Position numbers and translations under genes: made by a program
Notes under the pieces: model-generated
What the model saw: the letters and a program-made list of their open reading frames with translations, nothing else
Databases searched by the model: none
Told to the model about the DNA's origin: nothing
Assembly (NCBI GenBank): GCA_018262385.1
Contig: JAGSPQ010000347.1
Span: forward strand, 1 to 5,191
Reading direction: 5' to 3'
From: Myxococcaceae bacterium
GTDB taxonomy: Bacteria; Myxococcota; Myxococcia; Myxococcales; Myxococcaceae
DNA length: 5,191 nt
Shown: positions 1 to 5,191 of the stretch, piece after piece
How positions within the stretch are numbered: the first letter of the stretch is position 1
Layout of the letters: every line of letters starts with the position of its first letter

Positions 1-137
1 CGCTTCGCCGCTCGGTGCGAGAGAAAGCGCGCGAGTTCGCGGCGACCGAGGCCGCCACCCGCCGCCTGCTCGGTGACGAGCTGGCGAAGCACGGAGTGCA
101 GCTGGGGCCTCAGCGCTGCCTCGAGGGGCGCGGTTGA
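1..137 (+). CDS. C-terminal end of an unrecognised protein (5' truncated by window edge)
   Basis: The frame starting at position 3 is open up to the TGA at 135-137 and gives 44 residues ending in ...QRCLEGRG. Nearly all third codon positions are G or C, as in the real genes nearby, which supports coding. The tail is rich in Arg, Glu and Ala (REKAREFAATEAATRRLLG) and looks helical. No motif is visible, so no function is assigned. The TGA overlaps the TTG start of the next gene (TTGA, 134-137), which suggests co-transcription and translational coupling with the alkylation repair gene. The main doubt is that only a short tail is visible and the frame starting at position 1 is also open here. Confidence 0.45.
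   Translation, partial: LRRSVREKAREFAATEAATRRLLGDELAKHGVQLGPQRCLEGRG
123..128 (+). promoter_or_regulatory. Ribosome binding site for the alkD-like gene
   Basis: A GAGGGG stretch ends 5 nt before the TTG at 134. It supports a non-ATG start at 134; the first in-frame ATG (224, residue 31) would remove part of the N-terminal helices. The site lies inside the end of the preceding reading frame, as expected for coupled genes. Confidence 0.55.
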
Positions 138-838
138 AGCGCTCGGCGATCGACCCCGAAGCGGTGCGCACCGAGCTCGTCGCCCGGCTGAAGGCCGCGG
201 CGAACCCGACGAAGGCGAAGGCGATGCAGGCCTACATGAAGACGACGATGCCCTTCTGGGGCGTCTCCAATCCCGCGGTCCGGATCATCTGCCGCGAGGT
301 GTTCGCCCGGCACCCGGTGACCGCGAAAGAAGACTGGCTCGCCGTGGCGCGGCACCTGTGGCGCACCGCCAAGCGCCGCGAGGAGTGGTTCGCCGCCATC
401 GAGTGGACCGGCCTTCGCGCCGCTCGCGCCTGGCAGCAGCCCGACGTGCTCCCCTTGTACGAAGAGATGATCGTCTCCTCCGCCTGGTGGGACACGGTGG
501 ACGTGCTGGCGGTGCACCGGGTGGGAGCGGTGCTGAAGAATGATCCCGCGAAGCTCAAGCCGATCCTCCTGCGCTGGGCGAAGGACGACGATCTCTGGAA
601 GCGCCGCACCGCCATCCTCTCGCAGCTCCACTTCAAGCAGGCCACCGACCTCGACTTCCTCTTCGCGACGATGAAGCCGTCCCTCGAGCGAAAGGAGTTC
701 TGGCTGCGCAAGGCGATCGGCTGGGCCCTGCGCCACCAGGCGCGCTGTCACGAGGCCGAGATCCTCGCCTTCGTCCGCGCCCACGAAGGCCAGCTCAGCG
801 GCCTGACGAAGCGCGAGGCGCTCAAGCACCTCCGGTGA
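134..838 (+). CDS. AlkD-type DNA alkylation repair protein (HEAT-like repeat DNA glycosylase)
   Basis: This 234-residue protein belongs to the AlkD family of DNA glycosylases, cytosolic all-helical proteins that remove positively charged alkylated bases such as N3-methyladenine and N7-methylguanine. The length matches the family. Key positions known from Bacillus cereus AlkD (W109, D113, R148, W187) are found here at a constant offset of 10: W119 and D123 in SAWWDTVD, R158 in WKRRTAIL, and W197 in KAIGWALR. The spacing is exact, so the catalytic Asp and the aromatic cleft appear intact and the enzyme is probably active. I chose the TTG at 134 because GAGGGG lies 5 nt upstream and the codon overlaps the previous stop. 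The gene ends 3 nt from the stop of the convergent anti-sigma gene. The family is sure from sequence; substrate range is inferred. A paralogue with changed specificity remains possible. Confidence 0.92.
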   Translation: MKRSAIDPEAVRTELVARLKAAANPTKAKAMQAYMKTTMPFWGVSNPAVRIICREVFARHPVTAKEDWLAVARHLWRTAKRREEWFAAIEWTGLRAARAWQQPDVLPLYEEMIVSSAWWDTVDVLAVHRVGAVLKNDPAKLKPILLRWAKDDDLWKRRTAILSQLHFKQATDLDFLFATMKPSLERKEFWLRKAIGWALRHQARCHEAEILAFVRAHEGQLSGLTKREALKHLR

Positions 839-841
839 CCA

Positions 842-1309
842 CTACTCGCGCTGGGCGACGAAGCTCGCCGGCAGGTACGGCCCGCAGGCGAAGCCCATTC
901 CCGGACGCAGCTGCGAGCAGTCGCGGCCGGTCGAGCCGATCTCCCGCGACATCTCTTCCAGCGACATCGGCAGCTCGTACGAGTCGCTCGCCACGGTCTG
1001 ACCCGGCTCCACCTTCGGCGAGAGGCCGATCATCAACACCGCCGCCGCCGCGAACCCCATCGCCCAGCGCCCCAACGCCCGGTGGCGAATCGGCGCCGCG
1101 CGCCGGGCGGCGAACCCTTCCCACAGCTGCTGCACCTTCTCGCGCGCGAGCCGCTGCTCGAACAACACCCGCTCGGTCTTCAGCCAGTTCAGCTCGTGGT
1201 TGCACGCCGCGCAGCGCGAGGTGTGCAGCTCCAGCTCGGTGGTGCGGGCGAGGTCCAGCTCTCCCATCACCAGCCCTTCCAACTGCTCCGTCTTTCCACA
1301 GCGGCTCAT
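842..1309 (-). CDS. Zinc-finger (ZAS-type) membrane anti-sigma factor
   Basis: This 155-residue protein is the likely partner of the ECF sigma factor encoded just upstream. The N-terminal part carries the anti-sigma zinc motif HxxxCxxC as H29-TSR-C33-AA-C36, with a possible fourth ligand at C4. The 25-residue C4-H29 spacing resembles RsrA (C11, H37, C41, C44). A helical linker follows, then one hydrophobic segment at about residues 82-97 (WAMGFAAAAVLMIGLS). A tail of about 55 residues would lie in the periplasm and contains two cysteines, C131 and C142. Known ZAS proteins bind and block their sigma factor until a signal causes release or proteolysis. The ATG at 1309 is preceded by GGAGG with 6-nt spacing and overlaps the sigma stop as ATGA, so the pair is surely co-translated. 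The signal sensed is unknown. The gene is convergent with the alkD-like gene. Confidence 0.88.
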   Translation of the reverse strand: MSRCGKTEQLEGLVMGELDLARTTELELHTSRCAACNHELNWLKTERVLFEQRLAREKVQQLWEGFAARRAAPIRHRALGRWAMGFAAAAVLMIGLSPKVEPGQTVASDSYELPMSLEEMSREIGSTGRDCSQLRPGMGFACGPYLPASFVAQRE

Positions 1310-1893
1310 GACCGGCCTCCGACATGAGGGAGCATCAGCTGCCGCAACTTCAGCCGTGCCCGATGAATCTCGTTCTTCACCGTCGGCAGCGACCAGCCCA
1401 TCGCCTCGGCGATCTCTTCGTACGCCAGGCCGTGATCGACCCGCATCAGCAGGGCCGCGCGGCGCTCGGGCTTGAGCGCGGCCCGCGCGCCGGCGAACTG
1501 CAGCTCGAGCTCGCGATCGAGCATCAGCGACTCCGGATCCGGCGCCGGCAGCACCGCCTCGATCGTGGCGTCGTCCTCGACGTACTCCATCGTCGGCCCG
1601 CGGCGGTGGTGCTCGAAGGCGACGTTGCGCGCGATCCCGAGCAGAAACCCCTGCAGCCGGACCCGATCCTTCAGCCGGCCCAGCAGCGCGTGGGCCCGCA
1701 CGAACGTCTCCTGGGTCGCCTCGTCGGCGGCCGAGCCGTCCTTGAGCAGATCGCCGAGGAAGCGGCGCACCCCCGAGACGTTGCGCTCGAACAGCACCCG
1801 GAAGGCGTCGGCTTCTCCCCCCTGGGCGCGCCGGACCAGCGCCTCTTCGGAGGTCTCCTCGACGGGGACGGACTTGCGCAGCAGCCGGAGCAC
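1306..1893 (-). CDS. ECF-type RNA polymerase sigma factor (sigma-70 family)
   Basis: This 195-residue protein has the two-domain layout of ECF sigma factors. Sigma region 2 covers about residues 18-99, with the 2.2 core-binding signature DEATQETFVRA (57-67) and the 2.3/2.4 segment GFLLGIARNVAFEHHRR (82-98) for -10 recognition and melting. F83 replaces the tryptophan usual in this segment. An acidic linker (about 100-130) leads to region 4 (about 138-188), whose helix-turn-helix AYEEIAEAMGWSLPTVKNEI (157-176) contacts the -35 element. The GTG at 1893 is the start because an in-frame TGA (1900-1902) lies three codons upstream and no other start precedes region 2. The ribosome site is weak (GAG about 5 nt upstream). 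The stop overlaps the anti-sigma start, so the two form an operon. The role is to direct transcription of a small regulon when released from the anti-sigma; the target genes cannot be told from this window. Confidence 0.94.
   Translation of the reverse strand: MLRLLRKSVPVEETSEEALVRRAQGGEADAFRVLFERNVSGVRRFLGDLLKDGSAADEATQETFVRAHALLGRLKDRVRLQGFLLGIARNVAFEHHRRGPTMEYVEDDATIEAVLPAPDPESLMLDRELELQFAGARAALKPERRAALLMRVDHGLAYEEIAEAMGWSLPTVKNEIHRARLKLRQLMLPHVGGRS
1316..1320 (-). promoter_or_regulatory. Ribosome binding site for the anti-sigma gene, inside the sigma gene
   Basis: The minus strand reads GGAGG here, 6 nt before the ATG at 1309. It sits within the last codons of the sigma gene. This near-ideal Shine-Dalgarno fixes the anti-sigma start and, with the ATGA overlap, lets terminating ribosomes re-initiate. 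It is clearly stronger than the site before the sigma gene itself, which would favour excess anti-sigma protein. Confidence 0.75.
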
Positions 1894-1930
1894 GGGTTCT
1901 CAATGTGCGCCTCGAGGGCAGTTGGTTTCA
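1894..1930 (-). promoter_or_regulatory. Possible ECF-type promoter before the sigma/anti-sigma operon
   Basis: On the minus strand the 69-nt gap after kup contains TGAAAC (1930-1925), a -35-like element of the kind recognised by several ECF sigma factors such as Bacillus SigW. CGCA follows after a 15-nt spacer, where CGTA-like -10 elements usually lie 16-17 nt away. ECF factors often control their own operon, which makes the match attractive. The -10 part is imperfect, the spacing is short and the distance to the GTG is small (a leader of only a few nucleotides), so this is a weak call. Confidence 0.25.
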
Positions 1931-1953
1931 ACCGCCCCCGAAACGTGAATCGT

Positions 1954-1977
1954 CCTGCAACGTTACAGGTCGACCTG
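1954..1977. repeat. Two overlapping palindromes at the kup stop codon
   Basis: CAGGTCGACCTG (1966-1977) is a perfect 12-nt palindrome encoding the last Kup residues. Overlapping it is CCTGCAACGTTACAGG (1954-1969), a 16-nt palindrome broken by a single symmetric mismatch pair and centred on AACGTT. They share the CAGG/CCTG arm, so two alternative hairpins or two dyad protein sites are possible. No U-run follows in the direction of kup transcription, so this is not a standard intrinsic terminator. It could be an operator for the sigma operon, or chance. Confidence 0.4.
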
Positions 1978-3909
1978 CATTCCCAGCTCGACCACCCGGC
2001 CCGGGGGGAGGCCGAAATAGGAGGTGGCGGGCAGCGCGTTGCGCGAGACGAAGGCGAACAGCCCCTTGCGCCAACCGGTCATGTGCGACTTGCCGGTGGT
2101 GAGCAGCGTCTCGCGGCCGAGGAAGTAGCTGGTGGTCGACGGCTCGCAGACCAGCCCCAGATCGCGCGCCATGATCAAAAGCTGCGGCACGTTCGGCGTC
2201 TCCATGAAGCCGGAGCGGGCGATCAGCCGGAAGAAGCCCTGGCCGCAGTCGATCACCTCGACCCGCTCCTCCTTCGGAACCGTCGGCTGGTCCGCCGCGA
2301 GGATCGACAGCAGCACCACCTGCCGGTGGAGCACCTGGTTGTGCTTGAGGTGATGGAGCAGTACCGGCGGCGTGCCTTCCGACGAGCCGGACATGAACAC
2401 CGCGGTGCCCCGCACCCGGTACGGCGGATTGGCGGCGAAGTCCTCGAGCAGGTTGTCGAGCGGGACGATGGTCTGGGCAAACCGTTCCCCGAGGATCTGC
2501 CGCCCGCGCTTCCAGGTCGTCATCAGGGTGAACATCGAGATCCCGACCACCATCGGGAACCAGCCGCCGTCGAAGAACTTGATCAGGTTCGAGCCGAAGA
2601 AGGTGAGGTCGAAGAAGAGGAACAGCACCACCAGCGGCACCGCCCTCCACTTGCTCCAGCCCCAGCGACGGGTGACGACGAAGAAGTAGACGGTCGAGGT
2701 GATCGTCATCGTCCCGGTGACCGCGATGCCGTAGGCGGCCGCCAGCGCGTCGGACTCCTTGAACGCGAACACCAGCAGCACGCAGGCGACCGCCAGTGCC
2801 TGGTTCACCTCGGGAATGTAGATCTGCCCTTCGTTCTTCGAAGAGGTGTGAACGATGGTGACCCGCGGGAAGTAGCCCAGTTGCACCGCCTGGCGGGTGA
2901 GCGAGAACGCTCCCGAGATCAGCGCCTGGCTGGCGACCACTGCCGCGGCGGCGGCGAGGATCACCATCGGGTAGAGCAGCGGCTCGGGCACCAGCGCGTA
3001 GAACGGCTTCTCGACGTACCCGTTCTGCAGCAGGTAGGCGCCCTGGCCGAAGTAGTTGAGCAGCAGCGCGGGGAAGACCACCGCGTACCAGGCGATCCGG
3101 ATCGGCCGGGCGCCGAAGTGGCCCATGTCCGCGTAGAGCGCCTCGCAGCCGGTGATCGCCAGCACCACCCCGCCGAGCACGGCGAACCCGTGCGCCTTGT
3201 GGATGAGGAAGAAGTTGACCGCGTGCATCGGGTTGACCGCCTCGAGCACCGCCGGGTTGAGGATGATCCCCCGGACCCCCAGCGCGGCGATCGCGGCGAA
3301 CCACAGCAGCATCACCGGCCCGAAGATCTTGCCGATCCCCTCGGTGCCCCGCTTCTGCGCGTAGAACAGGCCGATCAGGATCGCGATCGTGATCGGGATG
3401 ATCAGCGGCTTGGCGGCGGTGGTCGCCACCTCGAGGCCTTCGATCGCCGACAGCACCGAGATCGCCGGGGTGATCAGCCCTTCGCCGTAGAGCAGCGAGG
3501 CGCCGAACAGCGCCGCCAGCACGACCAGGTTCCGCACCGCCTTGCTGTCGCTGCCGGACTTCGGAATCAGCGCCAGCAGCGCGAAGATCCCGCCTTCGCC
3601 CTTGTTGTCGGCCTTCATGATGAAGGTCAGGTACTTGACCGTGACCACCACCGTCAGGCTCCAGACGATCAGCGAGAGCACGCCGAGGATGTTGTCGTGG
3701 GAGGTCGCCACCGCGTGGGCGGTGACGAACCCGTCCTTCATCTTGAAGCACTCTTTGACCGCGTAGAGCGGGCTGGTGCCGATGTCCCCGAAGACGATCC
3801 CCAGCGCGCCCATCAGCAGCACGCTCAGCTTGCCCTTGGTCTGGTGGCCGCCAGGCGCGGTGGCCGCGGCTGGGCTGGGTTCGGCGGGGACTGGGGCCAG
3901 GGTGCTCAT
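1963..3909 (-). CDS. kup: Kup family low-affinity potassium uptake protein (H+/K+ symporter)
   Basis: This 648-residue inner-membrane protein matches Kup along its whole length (E. coli Kup has 622 residues). Visible signatures are GDIGTSPLY (41-49), YGEGLITPAISVLSAIEGLE (141-160), EALYADMGHFG (256-266), NYFGQGA (285-291) and YGIAVTGTM (393-401). About 12 hydrophobic segments lie between residues 28 and 465, followed by a soluble cytoplasmic domain of about 180 residues ending ELGMQVDL, like the E. coli ELGTQVEI end. The four acidic residues important in E. coli Kup (D23, E116, E229, D408) correspond to D42, E143, E256 and D434. Compared with E. coli there is an extra N-terminal stretch of about 19 residues rich in Pro and Ala. 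The ATG at 3909 is preferred; an upstream GTG (3963) would add 18 residues without family support. No good Shine-Dalgarno precedes the ATG. The gene is divergent from the kinase and followed by the sigma operon on the same strand. Confidence 0.96.
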   Translation of the reverse strand: MSTLAPVPAEPSPAAATAPGGHQTKGKLSVLLMGALGIVFGDIGTSPLYAVKECFKMKDGFVTAHAVATSHDNILGVLSLIVWSLTVVVTVKYLTFIMKADNKGEGGIFALLALIPKSGSDSKAVRNLVVLAALFGASLLYGEGLITPAISVLSAIEGLEVATTAAKPLIIPITIAILIGLFYAQKRGTEGIGKIFGPVMLLWFAAIAALGVRGIILNPAVLEAVNPMHAVNFFLIHKAHGFAVLGGVVLAITGCEALYADMGHFGARPIRIAWYAVVFPALLLNYFGQGAYLLQNGYVEKPFYALVPEPLLYPMVILAAAAAVVASQALISGAFSLTRQAVQLGYFPRVTIVHTSSKNEGQIYIPEVNQALAVACVLLVFAFKESDALAAAYGIAVTGTMTITSTVYFFVVTRRWGWSKWRAVPLVVLFLFFDLTFFGSNLIKFFDGGWFPMVVGISMFTLMTTWKRGRQILGERFAQTIVPLDNLLEDFAANPPYRVRGTAVFMSGSSEGTPPVLLHHLKHNQVLHRQVVLLSILAADQPTVPKEERVEVIDCGQGFFRLIARSGFMETPNVPQLLIMARDLGLVCEPSTTSYFLGRETLLTTGKSHMTGWRKGLFAFVSRNALPATSYFGLPPGRVVELGMQVDL

Positions 3910-3922
3910 GCGACGAACGACC

Positions 3923-3954
3923 GCTATAGCCCACCTTTTCGCCACCAGTTGCAA
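3923..3954 (-). promoter_or_regulatory. Weak candidate promoter for kup
   Basis: The minus strand has TATAGC (3928-3923) as a -10-like hexamer and TTGCAA (3954-3949) as a -35-like hexamer. The spacer is 20 nt, longer than the 16-18 nt usual for the housekeeping sigma. If TATAGC is a -10, transcription would begin near 3916 and leave a leader of only about 7 nt before the ATG, which would explain the missing Shine-Dalgarno. A housekeeping promoter here is only a suggestion. Confidence 0.22.
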
Positions 3955-3978
3955 ATGAGCCACTTCGGCGCACGCGTG

Positions 3979-4024
3979 CTAAATCCCCTCGATGCGGCGC
4001 ACGTTTGCAGCCGCGGGGGATTAG
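3979..4024 (+). promoter_or_regulatory. Bulged hairpin over the kinase ribosome binding site
   Basis: The kinase Shine-Dalgarno GGGGGA (4015-4020) ends 4 nt before the ATG. The segment GGGGATTAG (4016-4024) is complementary to CTAAATCCCC (3979-3988) with one bulged A, giving 9 pairs that end at the base before the start codon. Inside this, GCGGCGC (3994-4000) pairs with GCAGCCGC (4007-4014), again with one bulged A, leaving the loop ACGTTT. An internal loop (3989-3993 opposite 4015) joins the two stems. In RNA this would bury the ribosome site. As DNA, the arms could instead be an operator in the divergent kup/kinase region. Pairing is seen in the sequence; a control role is inferred and needs a transcript starting upstream of 3979. 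Confidence 0.5.
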
Positions 4025-5191
4025 ATGGCTGAGGTGCCGCCGGATCCGCTCATCGGCAAGGTTCTCAACGGGCGATTCACAGTTCTCGAACCCCTCGGCG
4101 TGGGCGGGATGGGGAAGGTGTACAAGGCGCTGCAGTCGCCGCTCGACCGGATGGTCGCGCTGAAGGTGCTCAACCCCAAGTACTCCGGCACCAAGGATCC
4201 CGGCTTCGAGCGGCGGTTCTTCCTCGAAGCGGCGATGACCGCCAAGCTGCACCACCCGAACACCATCACCGTCCACGACTACGGCCGCACCGACGACGGG
4301 ATCTATTTCATCGCGATGGAGTACGTCGAAGGCGAGACGCTCCAGGCGCGGTTGGCGCGGGACGTCACCCTGCCCTGGCCCAAGGCGCTCCACATCGGAG
4401 GGCAGATCGCCCGCTCGCTGCGCGAGGCGCACAAGGCGGGGATGATCCACCGCGACCTCAAGCCGGCCAACGTGATGCTGCTGCAGGACGAGACCGACTC
4501 GGAGATGGTGAAGGTGCTCGACTTCGGGCTGGTGAAGTCGCTGCTGCCCGACGGCCCGCTGTCGCCGACCGACACCGAGCTGACCCAGGCCGGGGTGCTG
4601 CTGGGCTCTCCGCTCTACATGGCCCCCGAGCAGGCGCGCAACGAAGCCGACGCGCGCAGCGACATCTACGCGCTGGGGGTGCTGCTGTACCAGACGATCG
4701 GCGGCAAGCCGCCCTTCACCGGCAAAGAGTCGATCGACATCATCGTCAAGCACATCCGCGAGAAGCCGGCCCAGCTGAAGTCGGTGGTGATCGAGCTGCC
4801 GGTGGAAGTGAACGCGCTGGTGATGAAGTGCCTCGAGAAGGAGCCCGCCAACCGGTTTCAGTCGATGGACGAGCTGCTGGAGGGGATGCGGGTGGCGGGC
4901 GCCAACGCCGGGCTGTCGGGCGCGTTCTCCGATCCGCGCTCGATGGTCTACCGGACCCCGTCCTCGCAGGCGATCAAGGTGGTCTCCCAGTCGATGTTGA
5001 TGACCCCTCCCGATCTGACCCGCGCCGAGCGGCCGAGCGGCGCGATCGAGGTGCCGTGGGAAGACACCGGCGCGGTGGCGCAGAAGAAGAACGGCCGGAA
5101 GATCGCGTTCGCCGCGGCCGGAGCGGCGATCGCGGTGGTGCTCCTGCTCGGGGGCGCGCTCGCGCTGCGCAAGGAGCCGCCGGTGCCGCCT
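4025..5191 (+). CDS. Membrane-anchored Hanks-type serine/threonine protein kinase (3' truncated by window edge)
   Basis: The frame is open from the ATG at 4025 to the last base and shows 389 residues. An in-frame TAG directly before the ATG fixes the start. The kinase domain (about 18-289) is complete: Gly-rich loop GVGGMGKVY (25-33), VALK lysine K47, helix-C glutamate E68, catalytic loop HRDLKPAN (142-149) with D144, DFG (166-168), GSPLYMAPE (194-202), D213 and R277. It is therefore an RD-type kinase that should be active. S/T residues at 182, 184, 187 and 195 are candidate autophosphorylation sites. A linker of about 65 residues rich in Ser and Pro follows, then a basic stretch (KKNGRK, 354-359) and one membrane helix (about 360-380). 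The chain then emerges outside as RKEPPVPP and is cut off, so any sensor domain is not visible. It is divergent from kup, with 115 nt between the two starts. Such kinases are abundant in myxobacteria; the substrate is unknown. Confidence 0.95.
   Translation, partial: MAEVPPDPLIGKVLNGRFTVLEPLGVGGMGKVYKALQSPLDRMVALKVLNPKYSGTKDPGFERRFFLEAAMTAKLHHPNTITVHDYGRTDDGIYFIAMEYVEGETLQARLARDVTLPWPKALHIGGQIARSLREAHKAGMIHRDLKPANVMLLQDETDSEMVKVLDFGLVKSLLPDGPLSPTDTELTQAGVLLGSPLYMAPEQARNEADARSDIYALGVLLYQTIGGKPPFTGKESIDIIVKHIREKPAQLKSVVIELPVEVNALVMKCLEKEPANRFQSMDELLEGMRVAGANAGLSGAFSDPRSMVYRTPSSQAIKVVSQSMLMTPPDLTRAERPSGAIEVPWEDTGAVAQKKNGRKIAFAAAGAAIAVVLLLGGALALRKEPPVPP

Noticed and set aside
110..829. A 239-codon minus-strand open frame opposite the alkD-like gene
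   Set aside because: The plus strand encodes a full AlkD-family protein with correctly spaced active-site residues; the antisense frame has no recognisable domain.
820..845. CACC-TCC-GGTG as a possible terminator between the convergent genes
   Set aside because: The stem is only four pairs, with no T-run on either strand, so it does not support a terminator.
842..1903. A single 353-residue minus-strand protein spanning the sigma and anti-sigma region
   Set aside because: Its first 190 or so residues are the sigma gene read in the wrong frame. Only the C-terminal 155 residues from the ATG at 1309 form the real anti-sigma protein, and GGAGG precedes that ATG.
3366..3412. Cluster of GATC and GATCG repeats
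   Set aside because: It lies inside kup and is explained by alternating Ile codons in a membrane segment (IPITIAILIG); no regular repeat unit is present.
3910..3963. N-terminal extension of Kup starting at GTG 3963
   Set aside because: The added residues have no counterpart in the family, the GTG lacks a close ribosome site, and the extension covers the likely promoter region.
1324..4032. A 902-codon open frame on the plus strand
   Set aside because: It lies antisense to kup and the sigma factor, both of which match known families residue by residue. Its translation is an unstructured mix rich in Arg, Asp, Glu, His and Gln without any domain, typical of a shadow frame in GC-rich DNA.
1928..4753. 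A 941-codon open frame on the minus strand
   Set aside because: It runs antisense to the kinase and then in a wrong frame through kup. The composition is low-complexity Arg/Gly/Ala/Asp, and both genes it covers are certain in other frames.

Overview
The window is GC-rich, gene-dense chromosomal DNA with a strong third-position G/C bias. The protein types suggest a myxobacterium-like bacterium (Myxococcota / former Deltaproteobacteria). The clues are a Hanks-type Ser/Thr kinase with a GVGGMGKVY loop and a C-terminal membrane anchor, an ECF sigma factor with its zinc-finger anti-sigma, and a Kup potassium transporter. The taxonomic guess is inference from protein style and base composition; no rRNA or marker gene is present.

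Layout. Positions 1-137 (+) hold the C-terminal end of an unrecognised gene. Its stop overlaps the TTG start of an AlkD-type DNA alkylation repair gene (134-838, +). That gene converges, with only 3 nt between stop codons, on a minus-strand block. Read in the direction of transcription, the block is kup (3909 to 1963), a 69-nt gap, an ECF sigma factor (1893 to 1306), and a zinc-binding membrane anti-sigma factor (1309 to 842) whose ATG overlaps the sigma stop codon as ATGA. A 115-nt divergent region (3910-4024) separates kup from a plus-strand Ser/Thr protein kinase (4025 onward), which stays open to the end of the window. No stretch longer than about 120 nt lacks a gene, and I see no tRNA, rRNA, CRISPR array, insertion sequence or long repeat.

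How it works together. The sigma/anti-sigma pair should form a two-gene envelope-signalling switch: the anti-sigma holds the sigma factor at the membrane until a signal releases it. Kup is a low-affinity proton-coupled K+ importer with all four acidic residues known to matter in the E. coli protein. The kinase is a single-pass membrane receptor-type kinase with every catalytic landmark intact. A link between the kinase or the ECF pair and potassium uptake is suggested only by gene order. AlkD appears to be independent housekeeping DNA repair.

I do not see a clearly undescribed system. The most interesting non-coding signal is a bulged hairpin in the kinase leader that would bury its Shine-Dalgarno sequence. 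After that come the apparently SD-less start of kup, overlapping palindromes at the kup stop codon, and a possible ECF promoter before the sigma gene.
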